DNA of 64,000 nucleotides from Symbiodinium natans (GCA_905221605.1 CAJNDS010000668.1:772555-836554); one strand, 5' to 3'; shown: positions 30,004 through 41,538, counted from the stretch's first letter. Notes: generated from the sequence alone by a model not told the origin. Numbers and translations are program-made.

Positions 30004-31400
30004 CGTGCCCAGCGTCATTTGTGACGCAGGGCTTCTGCTCGAGTTGTTTCAACCCCAAAACCGCGGTTTTCCTGAAGCCTTAGTTCCCTTCTTTCGGGGT
30101 TGCTTTCCAGGCTACAGGGTGTGAATCCAGGTGTCCATTCCTCTAGATACGATTCTGCCACTACAGGTGCCCGTCACAGAAAGCACAAATCTTGAATATT
30201 CTTGAATCGTCTCAGTGTGGTGTATAAGCATCTACTTTATCAACCTGAGCCTGCTTGCATCTGAACTGAACACCAGTGAACGCAATTGAGGGCTCCCGCG
30301 GGCTGATTGAAGAACGTGATCGCCGACCTGCAGAGCACGGATGTGGATGCGCCAGGATGGCTCTAATCTCCGGGCACAGACTCTAGCGACCAGGTCCTCT
30401 TGACAGCTGAAACTGACATGCTGGGAGGAGGAGGGAGGAGTTGCCCACGTGGGACAAGAGAGTCCCCAAATGAAAGCGGCCTTGACGTGTGAAGGACCTC
30501 TCGAGGTCTGCACCGCCCTTGTCGCCCGCCTTAAAACAATCTCCAGGCAGCGCTGCTTTTGTCAAAGTGGTGAATCCAGGGCGCAATCACGTCCAAGCCA
30601 CAAAAACCCTAAACCCTGAACCCACATTGTCAAGCCCTCAACCCCAAACAGCTCCCCAAACTGAACAATCCCGACATCCCTCCCAGCGCGAACTTAGGAA
30701 ACACGATGCCTGCCAAGTCACCTACAAGGGTTCCCAGGAGCCGTGGCCTTTGCGGTTTTTTGGCAGGTTGAGTCGAGGCAACAAGAGGGGCCCTACGAAA
30801 GAGAGTGCACTGAGCAAAGACTTCAGGGTCTTTTTTTGAGACTAAAAGGGTGTTGAGGTTTCCAGTATTCCTAGGTCCATACTAAACCTGGAGTTTCTGG
30901 GCGTGCAAACTGAGTCACCAATAATTAGTCCAAACGGCGGATTTGGGGCAATGACAAACTTGAACCATGATTACTGTCATTATGTGCTGTTTAGTAGCAA
31001 CAGCACTATCACTGCTTATGGGACTGACTGACTCCAAGCCTGTTTTCACCTGAAATGCGACCACCCTAATCGGTTGTGAAGAAGGAGCGCACCTCCATCG
31101 TCCCATAGGGCCCGTCGAAGTCTTCATCTTGCGAAAGGGCTTCGCTACGCAAGAACTCCTAAGCCTACTGCGAGAAGACTTCCTGTATGATGGAACTGAA
31201 CCCTAAACCCTATACACCTTAATTAAGGAATTACTTATGTGGAACTTGGCATCCCTGGGTGCCAAAGAAATTAAGGAATTTCGAAAAAAACTCGGGTCAT
31301 GGTTGTCACTTCACGGGTCCCTCAAGACCTCGTGGTTGAAACCCCCTAAAACCCCTTAAAACCCTTAAACCCAGTAAAGCACTGAAGGCTCTCAACCCTG

Positions 31401-31515
31401 TACCCAGAGAGCCCAAGACCCTTTAATTAAGCAAGATTCCTTAAACCATATAGGGATCCTTAGTATGATTTAAGGAATATCCCTTAATTGAGGGGTATTG
31501 GGCTCTTAAGGGTAA
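31401..31515. mobile_element. Family D TIR element
   Basis: TACCCAGAGAGCCCAAGACC and GGGTATTGGGCTCTTAAGGGTA are inverted arms; inner stems TTAATTAAGCAAGATTCC and AAGGAATATCCCTTAATT also pair. It abuts the exon at 31518. Confidence 0.8.
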
Positions 31516-31517
31516 AG

Positions 31518-32464
31518 AAGAAGGAGGCCGGCGTTCTCAAGGTGCGCTTTGAGAATAGCGGCGGGAAGGAGGTGAAATGGCTGCGGCCCTTCGCCGGCAA
31601 CTGCGAGCGGGTTTGGGCTTTGCTTATATAGGGTTTAGGGTTTAGGGTTTAGGGTTTGGGGTGTCCGCCAATCCTCCAAGTAAACCAAACCAAAGGTTGA
31701 ACTGAACTGGTGGCTTAGGGTTCGTATATCCGAGTGAGGGTTGCCGAGGTGTTTGCGCTGGGTTGTGCGTATGATAAATTGCCGGGGCTTGGGAATGAAC
31801 GGTTGCTGTTTATAGCAGCTAGAGAGAGATTGAAAATCCAAGCGTGAAACCCTAAACCCTAAACCCTAAACCCTGAACCCTGAACCCTAAACCCTAAACC
31901 CTAAACCCTAAGCCCTGTTCTAGAACCTTGAACTATCAGTTCGCATCACCAACTTGGCCTGTCAGATCGGCCTTGCACCCAAGGCGGTAGCACGGCATTC
32001 CCTTTTTCAAAGCCTTCTGCTTGGAGGTTTATTTGCAACCCTTAAGGGTTTAGGGTTTAGGGTTTAGGGTTTAGGGTTTAGGGTTTAGGGTTTAGGGGTA
32101 GGTTCAGTTGTAAATTTAAGTCGGGTGATAACTATGGCAACTGTTCTTTTACCCCTAGTTCGGGTACTTATATCCCTACTTGTAGCTGCCCATGAACCTC
32201 CAGGTAAGTCTTAAGGCCCAACTTTCCCACCCAGAGGAAACTCAACAACATTCCAGGACCCAAGTCATGAAGTTAAGGGCCTAGGCAGTTTTGGGTTAAG
32301 GGTTTAGGGTTTAGGGTTTAGGGTTTAGGGTAGCTTGAGGATGTTGGGGCCTTTCGAGGCCGCAAAAGGACGGCTACTACGTGGGCACCTTCGCCAAAAG
32401 CTCCCGAGAGCTGCAAGTTCGGGCTGCGAGCGCGAATCTGCTCATGGTGCAGCAGTTTGGCTGA
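31518..32464 (+). CDS. C-terminal two exons of an unrecognised gene
   Basis: The first exon, 31518-31610, reads KKEAGVLKVRFENSGGKEVK then WLRPFAGNCER (31 codons, phase 0) and ends at a GT donor. The last exon, 32369-32464, starts after CGCAAAAG in phase 0 and reads DGYYVGTFAKSSRELQVRAA then SANLLMVQQFG, stop TGA. The 758-bp intron holds TTTAGGG/CCCTAAA arrays and a family B copy. The joined C-terminus looks like a real globular protein. Upstream exons were not identified. Confidence 0.55.
31635..31915. repeat. TTTAGGG (31629-31658) and CCCTAAA (31846-31918) arrays inside the intron
   Basis: The G-rich array stands near the 5' end of the inferred 31611-32368 intron and the C-rich array further 3', with opposite orientation. 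Confidence 0.85.
32018..32206. mobile_element. Family B TIR element carrying a TTTAGGG array
   Basis: TGCTTGGAGGTTTATTTGCA at the left and GCCCATGAACCTCCAGGTA at the right. Seven or eight TTTAGGG units (32046-32095) are inserted after the left arm. Confidence 0.75.
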
Positions 32465-33000
32465 GCGTTTGAGGTTTGAGGTTTGAGGTTCAGGGGTTTT
32501 GCTTACCCTAAACCGAAAACCCTAAACCCTAGGCCCTGAGCCCTCAGCCCTGAGCCCTGAGCCCTAAGCCCTAAGCCCTTGTCTTGCTGCCCACGTCTCA
32601 TGGAAGGAATGTGGCCGAACACGAGAGAGTGCTCGCAGAAAGGAACTCAAAACTGCAATGCTAAGCTTTAAGCCCCAAACTCCTAGCCAAGCTTCGATAC
32701 GGTTCATAGCCTATGATGAAAGAGGTATTGGCATCTCTTTGAGGGTCTTCTGCCTACACCCGGTATCCCAAACCCGAAACCCTAAACCCTAAACCCATGA
32801 TGGCTCAAGGTTCCGAGGGGGTCCGCAGGCACCTTGGAGCAAGGCAGCTGCGTGGAAGGGACATTGGGTGGGGCAGGGGGGAGGGGGGGGGCGGGGTTGA
32901 GGGGCTTTTTTTGTGACTCTCTGCGGGTGGTCTAAGAAGATTTAGGGTTTGGGGTTTGGGTTTCAGGTTCAGAAAGTTCAGGGCGTAGGGGAGGTTGATG
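32330..33000. other. End of gene and following spacer
   Basis: Beyond the TGA at 32462 the stretch has CCCTAAA/CCCTGAG variants (32505-32578), unique sequence and a G-run (about 32875-32895). No exon is convincing between 32470 and 33050. Confidence 0.5.
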
Positions 33001-33123
33001 GGGTCAAGAGGGTCTTGGGGACATGTCGGGTGCGCTTTCATCTTCAAGTGAGGCTTGGAGGTGCAGAGCAGGGGGGGCAAAGGTCCCGTTTATGGACTCC
33101 CTGTACATGGATCTCTTACATGA

Positions 33124-33235
33124 CTGAGGTAGCCCAGTGGTACCCTTTTCCCTTTTTGTTGTTCAAGGTCCCCTTGTAAAGTAGCCAACCCCAAAAGGGG
33201 TGCCCTTATTATGATATGGTTACTGGGCTACCAAG
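33124..33235. mobile_element. Family A TIR element with ATGA target-site duplication
   Basis: CTGAGGTAGCCCAGTGGTACC and GGTTACTGGGCTACCAAG are the termini. ATGA lies on both sides (33120-33123 and 33236-33239). Confidence 0.85.
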
Positions 33236-33329
33236 ATGAGCATGCCGCTGCATGTCTATGTCAGAGTTTCTGCAGCTGCTGTAGGTCAAGGCCTTAGCAT
33301 GTTTCTTCGGGGGTGGCATGGCTCCTGCT

Positions 33330-33462
33330 GGCACTTCCCAAAGAGCCCAATGGCCCCTTTCATTGAGGAAAACACTAAGGATCCCAACAAAGCTTAAGGT
33401 TTATTCCTGAACCCTAAACCCTATTTAGGAAGTAAGGGGTTTTAAGGGTTCTTTGGGCTCAA
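33330..33462. mobile_element. Family D TIR element with telomere insert
   Basis: AAAGAGCCCAATGGCCCC and AAGGGTTCTTTGGGCTC form the arms; CCCTAAACCCTA interrupts the right half. Confidence 0.65.
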
Positions 33463-33740
33463 GTCTTGTGGGAAGTGATTGGGCCCCAAAGCACAGGCCC
33501 CGGACTCAAAACCCTAGACCCTAGACCCTCAACCCTAAACCCTGCTGCCTCTCCTTGTGGGAAGTGACCGGGAGCGCCCCTCTGCTTTGGTGCAGGCAGT
33601 GCGCTACTCCCGGCGCAACCTGCCCTCTGCACACCAGGCATCCTAGGGACTGCCATTTAGGGCTCAGGGCTTAAGGTATCAGACGTAGGTTTTGGGGTCT
33701 AGGGTAGACATGTATAGATGTTAACCTTTATTCGTAGTCT

Positions 33741-34022
33741 TGGAGAAGCGACCAGCCCCAGCCAAGAGTTTATTTCGACTGAAAACTGCAATCGCCCCAA
33801 GTTCAAGCCTTCACACAAGAATGTGTCGAATTCAATTTGATCATCGCATTGGCGCGCGGCACGCGTCACTGATCAGTTGGAGCTGCCCATCCCTTGAGCA
33901 ATCAAAGACCGTTGGGGTGCACGTGAATCCCAATCGGCCCACATCGCAAGTTGCATGGGCGCCCTTACTAGTAATTGCTGTATCTGAGTCTGTGCCTATG
34001 CACAACTTATGGCCCCTGTTTT
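33741..34022 (+). CDS. Unassigned terminal exon (94 codons)
   Basis: After TTTATTCGTAG an open frame reads LEKRPAPAKSLFRLKTAIA and continues to TAA at 34020. It contains a hydrophobic run near the end (WAPLLVIAVSESV). No repeats inside. The composition is protein-like; family unknown. Confidence 0.4.
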
Positions 34023-34440
34023 AAGGTATGGCAATGGTATGATTCTTTGCAAGGGTTAGGATTTAGGGTTTAGGGTTTAGGGATAATACCGACTTTGGAA
34101 CGATTTGGGGGTCTCTGCGGGCCCTAGTTCAACGACCTTACGAAGCCCTAAACTGACAACCCCAAACTACCCTTAACCCCGAACCACCTGATGCAAGCAT
34201 TCAGCACAATTCTGCGAGGCTTTGGGTTGAAGAGATAAATACACTGTAGTTGCAATCCGCCGCGTCGAAAATGCTTCGCCCAAGTCCTCTGAACTAAGGA
34301 TGCAAGGAATATATGGTTGTGCGCTGTGCCCCCCCTCCCCCTGGAGGGGGAGGGGGGGAACCACAACCTGGCAAGCTTGAGTTCATAATTAGCACTCCGT
34401 CAACTTTAGTTTCAGGTACATTCCTTAGTGCTGGGTAGAC

Positions 34441-34620
34441 ATGAAGCTTGAAAGTTGGCAGCCAACTACCTCCAAGGTTTTAGCGGTGGCCAAGGACCCG
34501 GAGAAGGCTTCACGTGGCCCGGTCGGGGAGAGGTTGGTGCGAGGGAGGGTGGACCCAAGCCAGAAAAACAGAAACCCCCAGTTCAACGCATCCCCTGGTC
34601 GCAAGCAATATCATGAATAG
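34441..34620 (+). CDS. Short ORF or exon, 59 codons
   Basis: ATG at 34441 opens a basic frame (MKLESWQPTTSKVLAVAKDP then EKASRGPVGERLVRGR..) to TAG at 34618. It is more protein-like than the overlapping longer frame at 34514. Unrecognised. Confidence 0.4.
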   Translation: MKLESWQPTTSKVLAVAKDPEKASRGPVGERLVRGRVDPSQKNRNPQFNASPGRKQYHE

Positions 34621-35011
34621 GGCATTTTCAGGTGCGAGGCCAATAGGCGTGGAGTGCCGATCGTGCCAATTCTTCGGTTCTTCCAACTGTCATTCCTCAT
34701 CTCCCGCCCACCCACCTTGTGTGATCCTTGACGTTCCTAGCATACTGTTGGCTTCGTTCCATCTCGGCTATGTGATTTGCTTGCCTTTCGGCTGAGCTTT
34801 GCTGCTTTGCATGCTGGTCAAGCTGACTTACACTCCTAGACAAAAGACTGGCCTCCTTTTCTTTTGCCCCCTTGTGTGGGCTTTAGCAGGCTCAACCCCC
34901 TGAACTTGGCATACCAAGGTGATACGTCTGCGCTGAACTATGCAAACTGTGAGCGCCAAACCATGGACGCATGCGGTTCTATGGCCGCAAGTGAAGGAGG
35001 AATCAAGTGGT

Positions 35012-35180
35012 GGGCTTAGGGGAGTTTGGGGTTGCACAGATCCCGGGCCTAGCGCGCAACATCCAGTGGCAGAACTCCGTTGGAGTGGTGGCTGCTGAGA
35101 ACTCGTTGTTCCTGCGCTTTGTAGCTGCACGCTATGCCCTATGCCCAAACGAAGGAGAAGACGTGCAGCCACAGCCCTAA
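35012..35180 (+). CDS. Unassigned exon
   Basis: A + frame reads VVGLGEFGVAQIPGLARNIQ then WQNSVGVVAAENSLFLRF and AARYALCPNEGED before TAA. A GT donor (GAC|GTGCAG) precedes that stop. The 124-residue minus-strand frame over the same bases is taken as its shadow. Confidence 0.45.
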
Positions 35181-35614
35181 ACATTAAACCCTGCTTTCCC
35201 AAAACCAGCTTGCTTGTTGATTCATCTCAGGTGCACTAGACTGAGCTGGGAGCTTTAAACTTTAACCTGGGTTAGCCCCCTTCAGGTTTACGACCCTGCA
35301 CAGCCTGAAAACAACGGTACCCAGTTGCTGGGGAACCTGGCTAGCAGATTGCTAGGTTGGTATTTGCCACCAGAGTGGGCCGCCGATGGCCTTTACAAGG
35401 ATCTGCCGCTTGACTGCGTGCGGTAAGGGTTTGGGGTTCAGTTGGTCGAGTGGCAGGCACAAGAAGGAGACGTCGGGGTATTTTACGGGTACCGGGTACT
35501 CCGGCTTTGCTACATACACTGCAACCCTCAGCCTCCACGCTAAGCCCTCAACCATCGTGGTCCAGGATGCACGTGCGAAGCCTTCTGCCTACATTAGTTC
35601 AATCAAGACGGACC

Positions 35615-35700
35615 GATATATATATATATATATATATATCTACATATATATATGTGTGTGTATGTATATATATATATGTACATATATATATATATAAAGT
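35615..35700. repeat. (TA)n microsatellite
   Basis: TA repeats with GTGTGTATG interruptions. Tyr-Ile frames here are artefacts. Confidence 0.92.
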
Positions 35701-35849
35701 CTATGTGCTGCGCGGTAGTTTTGCATTCATTGCCGTGCAGACTCGCCCGAAAGTTCAGCCAAGACTGCGCGAGCCTGAACCAAAACTTAACCCATGCGCA
35801 AACACATTCTTGAGGCCCAAGACCGAAATCCTCAACCCCGAAACCATAA

Positions 35850-37175
35850 AACCCTAAACCCGAAATCCCACACCCTGAAACCAGCAACCCTCACATGTTG
35901 AAGCTCTAGATCCGCAACACGTTGCACTCTGCTGCTTTTCATTCTTCCATTATTTCTTTTATTATCTCTTTCTTGCTTGATTGATTTATTTATTTAGTTC
36001 TTTTTTCTTTGTTTCAAGTCTCGGTCGGGGCTGCAGTTTAAGCACCGAGTTGCTGCGCACGACCTCGCTCTACTCGTTTATTTCGTGCAAAGGACCCTGA
36101 GTCTGTGAGATGCAGAGGGAATTCGGCTCGGGGCTGTTTAGGCGTCAGTGAGTATAGAGTTTATAGGGTATATAGAGTTGTTGGGGTCACATGCAACCGA
36201 ATTTCCTGTTTGGACCCGTCACCAATACCCCAACACACTGAACCTTAAACCCTCAGCAGCCCTAAACCCGACACCCTGGAACCCTACGCCCTAAACCCTG
36301 CGATCTCTGCGACCCTAAACCCTGAGACCCGAAAGCCTGGGACCCTAAACCCTAAAACCCTGGGACCCGAAACCCTGGGACCCAAAACCCTGAAACCCTA
36401 AACCCAAAACCCTAAACTCCCTAAAGACCCTAAGAAACCCCTAAGAAAACCCTAAGAAAGCCCTTAAAAAACACTAAGAAAGCCCTAAAGACCCGAAACC
36501 CTAAAGACCCGAAAGCCTGAAAAACGCTGCACAGCCCTGAGGCTGCGCGAGGGCGACCCTCAGGTTGCCAGCTTGGGCTTTTTGAAGGTCTAAGGGTTTA
36601 GGGTTTTAGGGTTTTAGGGTTTAGGGTCTTAGGGTTTTAGGGTTTTTAGGGCTTTAGGGTTTTTAAGCGGTTTTCAGAGTTTTGCAGGGTTTTAGGGTTT
36701 TAGGGTTTAGGGTTTTAGGGTTTCAGGGTTTTTAGGGCTTTAGGGTTGTTAAGCGGTTTTCAGAGTTTTGCAGGGTTTTTGTGGTGTCCGGGGGAGTTCA
36801 GGGCTTTGGGGTTTTAATGCTTGTTTAAGGGTTTTAAGGTTTTTTAGGGTTTTGTAGGGGAGTTCAGGGTTTTAGGAGCTTAGGTTTTGGTTGCTTTATG
36901 GTTTTGTAAGGTTTTGCAGGGTTTTTGGGTTTAGGATTTTGTAGGGTTTTAGGGTTTAGGGTTTTAGGATTTTTGTAGGGTTTGGTAGGGTTTTTTCAGG
37001 GTTTTGGGGTGATTTTAGGGTTCTTAGGGCTTTTCAGGTTTTAAGGCTTTTTAGGGCTTTGTAGGAATGTTTGGGGTTTTAGTGTTTTGGGGTATTTAGG
37101 GTTTTAGGGTTCTAGGGTGTTAGGGGTCTAGGGTTTTAGGGCTTGAGTGCCTACAGGGGTTTAAGGGTTTAGAGG
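35850..37175. repeat. Long tract of mutated telomere-like repeats
   Basis: CCCTAAA variants (CCCTGAAA, CCCTAAGAAA, CCCGAAA) fill about 36235-36535. A short unique segment follows (36540-36590). TTTAGGG/TTTTAGGG variants (GGGTTTTTAGG, GGGTTTTGTAGG) fill about 36595-37175. The two halves are in opposite orientation around the unique segment. No gene seen from 35.9 to 37.2 kb. Confidence 0.85.
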
Positions 37176-37259
37176 GCTTGGCCGGTGCCGCCGGCAAGTC
37201 GGGCATGTACGGGGGAAACGTTGTGCCTCTTCGGGGTTTAGGGTTTAGGGTTTGTCACT

Positions 37260-37493
37260 TTGTCATTGTTGGCTCCGTTGAACGCAGCGGATCTACACAC
37301 TTGCTTGCGGCACTTTCTGATGCTGCGATCAGTGTTGTGCGCCCAAGTCCTACTGCCCACTTACACGATTGAAGAACACTTAGTCATGCTTAGGAACCTC
37401 CATTACAATATGTTGCGAGATGATCATCTTGTCCTCATGTTTGAGACTGTGCCTGTTGATTGGCTTGCTAGAGTATGGGAATCCAGTCAGTAG
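37260..37493 (+). CDS. Unassigned exon
   Basis: An open frame reads FLMLRSVLCAQVLLPTYTIE then EHLVMLRNLHYNMLRDDH and continues to TAG at 37491. Leucine-rich and protein-like, no repeats, no family recognised. The true start is unknown. Confidence 0.4.
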   Translation: MSLLAPLNAADLHTCLRHFLMLRSVLCAQVLLPTYTIEEHLVMLRNLHYNMLRDDHLVLMFETVPVDWLARVWESSQ

Positions 37494-37619
37494 CACTGGG
37501 AGCCTGTGCTTGGGCAGTTTCTGGCAGCACCCACGGGAGTCCGGATGCAAAAAGGGTTTAGACTTCCTTGCAGCAGTAGATAAAAGAGGCCCCGAATCAG
37601 AAGCGCTGACGCCTGCTGA

Positions 37620-37680
37620 TGTGTTTAGGGTTTAGGGTTTAGGGTTTAGGGTTTAGGGTTTAGGGTTTAGGGTTTCGGAC
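37620..37680 (+). repeat. TTTAGGG array, about 7 units
   Basis: Perfect heptamers following an exon-like segment. Confidence 0.9.
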
Positions 37681-37684
37681 TATT

Positions 37685-37786
37685 GCTATAGGCATCCACT
37701 CCTCCTTATACGTATGGTAACTCTACTTGCAACCCTATTCAGGGTACTTGTAACCCTGCTTATAGCAACACATGAGCCTCCAAGCA
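37685..37786. mobile_element. Family B element, degraded left arm
   Basis: Ends CATGAGCCTCCAAGCA; the core has GGTAACTCTACTTGCAACCC and GGGTACTTGTAACCCTGC. Confidence 0.65.
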
Positions 37787-38411
37787 CACCCTAAACCCTA
37801 AACCTTAAACTCTAAACTCCCTGAACCCAAAGTTCCATGAGCAAGCTCCGGGTCCCAATCTCTCGAAGCCCTGGAGGACCACAAAAAACTCAAGATCCGA
37901 CACACCGGTTCAGGGTTTATAGAGTTCAGGGCAAACCTGTTAGTGCCTGAGCTCTCGGGTTTGTAAGGTTTGGGGGTTTCGACCTCGGAAAACTCCCGTG
38001 CAGGTCGTGCGTTTGGCCGACTTCCGTTTCGATGCGCGCCTGGAAGCGACAGAGGCGGTGGCTGCGGTGGCTTCGTTTCGGTCGGTTCCCTGTGTCCATC
38101 AGGGTCTAAAGTTTGGGGTTTAGGGTTGGGTTAGTATACAAGTCATACTAGTGGTCTGGCGTAGCTAACATTGATTTTAAGCCCTAAGCCCGAGGTTAAC
38201 ATACGGCTTTGCGGAATTAGTATGGCATTTCTCTCTCGGGACTAGAAGGGGAATACTATTCGTAATGCTTCTGACCCCTAGCCCTACACCGCCATAGTCA
38301 CAGCTAAAGTCTAGCGGCCATACACTTTCTTGCGGGGGGCAGTGCTCACTTCAGCTAACTTGCGTGCTGTGTTTCGACTGCTGCTGGTTTTTTCTACCTT
38401 TGCCGCTTCAG

Positions 38412-38580
38412 GGCAAAGCCGACATGGCTCTCATGGGAGCACAGTTGCTGGAGGTCTCAAAACTGCACCCTGTTTGCCTAGAATCAGAAGGCCTAGAGCT
38501 AGCAGGAGTCATACCCTCAAAGTGGGGCTTGTCCCCTGGGAGGACCACCAGCGCTATCTGGCCACCTACGTAGGTGAGTT
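38412..38580 (+). CDS. Unassigned exon(s)
   Basis: A good acceptor (CTTTGCCGCTTCAG) is followed by GKADMALMGAQLLEVSKLHP. Near 38575 a strong donor GTAG|GTGAGT lies in another frame that reads VPWEDHQRYLATYVGELDG. A small intron between the two frames is likely. Unrecognised. Confidence 0.4.
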
Positions 38581-39010
38581 GGATGGCAGCCTGAGCACCT
38601 TCGCTGCCTCACGTAGTCAGGGCTTAGGGTTTACAAGGTTTAGGGTTTTAGGGTTTGGGGTTTTAGAAACAGTGCTGTCTCATGGAGCATACGTCTGGAT
38701 TCCAGGAGAGTCCCGAGCATTCAAGTCAACTGAGCCCCTTAAGAGCCCCAAAGGCTCAATGCAATAATGAAGACTCCCTATGTAGCTTGTGGTTTAATTA
38801 TTCCTGAAATCAAGTCGTAATTGCTGGGCTCTCTGGGTTATCCCAAGAGCCTAGCTTCCTCTTTCTAGGGGCCGCCCAGTTCGGGGCTTTAGGGGTTTAG
38901 GGGTTTAGGGTATCAAATTCCCTCACTACCGATTAAGAAGTAGTAAGACCAGGTGAGAAGCTCGCCAACGTGAGCAAGTTGTAGCACGCCTGCAGTTCGG
39001 GTCTTGTCAG

Positions 39011-39195
39011 GGGCTTCTCAGGATTGGCTTTCGGGATCTCGCACTGCGCCAAGCATACTGTGGGCTGGACAAAGTGGGCTCTACCTTTTGTTGAAGGTGG
39101 TCCTACAACAAGGATTGGGCCTTTCAGGCTATGTGAGAGTAGCCCTTTGGGAAGCTATACTACCATTTGCTCAAGAACCCCAAAAGAATCATTAA
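39011..39195 (+). CDS. Unassigned exon before a family H element
   Basis: After GTCTTGTCAG a frame reads GFSGLAFGISHCAKHTVGWT then KWALPFVEGGPTTRIG. An overlapping frame is also open, so the call is tentative. It is followed by a family H element from 39164. Confidence 0.35.
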
Positions 39196-39280
39196 AGTAA
39201 TAATCCCTATATTACCCTTATGAGGAAGACTATGTTTTTATTTTTTTTTTTGGGGGGGGTTCTTAATCAATTAGTCGTAT
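39155..39280. mobile_element. Family H TIR element
   Basis: ACTACCATTTGCTCAAGAACCC and GGGTTCTTAATCAATTAGT are the arms. The right half contains a T-run and G-run. Confidence 0.7.
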
Positions 39281-39389
39281 ACATCATCTGCAGGCATGAC
39301 CTATCATGTGTGCTTACTTCAAGGCTCCAAGATCCTGCACAATAACCCGCAGGCCCCCACAAAGGCAAAGGTAGACATGACTTATAGAT

Positions 39390-39487
39390 TGGGATGTTCC
39401 CCCTTATGCTAACAGGCCTTAATAGGGACTAGAATAGGGGTACTGAGTCCTGCTAAGGACTGTTCGTATAGGGGGGAACATCTCAGA
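39390..39487. mobile_element. Family C TIR element
   Basis: TTGGGATGTTCCCCC at the left and GGGGGGAACATCTCA at the right, with the family's AACAGGCCTTAATAGGG stem. Confidence 0.8.
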
Positions 39488-39875
39488 CCCCAAAGTAGTA
39501 GTTTTTGTTTATGTGGAGGTCTCTGGTAACCATTCAGGTGCGAACCACTGGGGTGGTATGAGATGCTGCGCTCGCCCCTTAAGGAGTAGATCTTATAGTT
39601 CAGAAGTAAGACCCCATATGCAGTGCCTTGAATTAAAAGCTTTTGGGCTCTCTGCGCATCGAGCCCAAGGTTGGATTGGACGTTTGACGGGCTGTGTGTT
39701 CATCGCCTGGATAGCTTGCCAGTCCCGCATGATTTCAAGCTGGGCGTGGCTGACTTGCAGCCCAGAAGATCCCAGGAACTGGCCTGGATTTCAAGAGTGG
39801 GTGGTAAGGGAACGTGCTTGCAGGACTCGGGGGTTTCAAGTGGGTGCAGGTCGAGGTCTGTTGGGGCTTAGGGTT

Positions 39876-39982
39876 TACTTGGAGGTTCATGGGTCTAGCT
39901 ACAAGTATGGTCACTATACTTAGAACCCTACGCAAGGTACCTACAAGCCTACCTATAACTAATTACCCATGACCCTCTAAGC
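39876..39982. mobile_element. Family B TIR element
   Basis: TACTTGGAGGTTCATGGGT and ACCCATGACCCTCTAAG. Confidence 0.75.
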
Positions 39983-40085
39983 AGGGTCTCGTAGAGCTGA
40001 GCATCACAGAAGATGTCAAGAATGTGAGAATTCCAGCACTCTGGACACGACCCCTACATCGCCAGCCATTTACAGCATTCGAACC

Positions 40086-40165
40086 ACCCCTAAACCCTAA
40101 ACCCTAAACCCTAAACCCTAAACCCTAAACCCTAAACCCTAAACCCTAAACCCTAAACCCTAACC
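40086..40165 (-). repeat. CCCTAAA array, about 11 units
   Basis: Near-perfect heptamers ending in CCCTAACCC. Confidence 0.93.
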
Positions 40166-40812
40166 CCACATCCTCAACTCGTATGCTCTTCGCGGAGTAG
40201 GTGTCTGATCTCATCTGTTGCATTTAGCCCTTCGAGGTTGCAGCAGTTGGTAGGGTTGATCTAAATTCTGGGCCCTTTGTGGTACTCACTAAAATGCCTA
40301 TACTACAGAATTCATTGAGACCCGCAGAAGCTCCATTTTTTTAAATACAAAACCCCCTAATCACTTGAAGCCTTCGGGCTCTTGGTCCCTCTGTGAACGG
40401 AGGTCATCACAGGGCCATCAGGCGCAATGGGTCTGTGCTCATTAAACCCACAACTTTTGGGACCTTGGGCTTCGAATTTGGGGACCATGGGCTTCAGCTA
40501 AGGGGGAGAGGCGGAGCAAACCCCTGCAACCGTCCATTTGTAGCTTTATGCACGTCCCCTTGCTCCCCCAGTAAGCAGGGGTGTTGTACACCGGGACCCT
40601 CAGCCCGAGAATCCCTCAACTTATTTAGTCCGAAACCCTGAAGAGGTAGAGAGGGCTAAGCAATGTTGGGAACGTACTCTGCTCTCAAGCCTTTTTTGCC
40701 CCCACAGCAGCTCAGATAAAGTCAGTACCTAAATTGGCTGTATGTCAAGCTAGAGCGAAACTCAAGAGGCACGGAATACTCTGAAATATCCTTACAGCTA
40801 ATACAACCTTGA

Positions 40813-40908
40813 AATGTTTCCCCTTATACGAACAGTCCTTAATAGGGATTATAGTACCCCCTATTGTAGTCACTACTAGGGACTGTTGGTGTCAGGTGGA
40901 ACATCCCG
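40813..40908. mobile_element. Family C TIR element
   Basis: AAATGTTTCCCCTTATACG and GGTGGAACATCCC flank the AACAGTCCTTAATAGGGAT stem. Confidence 0.75.
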
Positions 40909-41047
40909 ACTAAAGCAGCGAACATTCCCCCAAGCAGAGGACTCCCTGGAGTGAATCCCTGAACTGCGTCGAGAGGCTCGGGGAAGAGCTCGCTGGCGGC
41001 TGATGTGTTCGGCGCCAGCCCAGTGATTTCCTGGTCCCTTCACCTGC

Positions 41048-41170
41048 ACTGTTGGGGGTTTACCCAGATACTCCAATAGCCCTTAAATAAGGAATACTCC
41101 TTATCATAAGAGGGTTCCTTTTATGGTTTAAGGAAATTCCTTATTTAAGGGGTATTGGAGTCTCTGGGTA
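41048..41170. mobile_element. Family D TIR element
   Basis: ACCCAGATACTCCAATAGCCC and GGGGTATTGGAGTCTCTGGGT are strong inverted arms. Confidence 0.85.
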
Positions 41171-41368
41171 GGGTCCAGGGTTGAGAGAAAGCTTGAGGTT
41201 TCTTTGCTCTTTGGGGCTCTCTGTGCGGCTGACCCACCTGAAAAAAAGCAGGTCAGGTGCTTCATGGTCTTCGCGGTGGCTGCAGAGGTTTGCGCTTCAA
41301 ACCGGTTCCTTGAAGACCTAGGACGCCCAGAAGCACCCTTTTTCCAGTAGTTGCTGGCTACGGATCTT

Positions 41369-41425
41369 TAGGGTTTAGGGTTTAGGGTTTAGGGTTTAGG
41401 GTTTAGGGTTTAGGGTTTAGGGTTT
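41369..41425 (+). repeat. TTTAGGG array, about 8 units
   Basis: Perfect heptamers. Confidence 0.93.
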
Positions 41426-41538
41426 TCTATACCTGACCGAACAAACTTTGTTTCTCCTCCCTGTGCTCCCATCTCCCCATGAAGCAAAGTAGCCACCATC
41501 TGTCATTCCCAGGTTGCTGGGGAACCTTGCATGAATCC

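Noticed and set aside
34828-35202. 124-residue minus-strand ORF
   Set aside because: The + strand frame over the same bases (35012-35180) is more protein-like and matches the strand of all other exons. It is treated as a shadow.
35386-35887. Tyr-Ile-rich ORFs
   Set aside because: Translations of the TA microsatellite.
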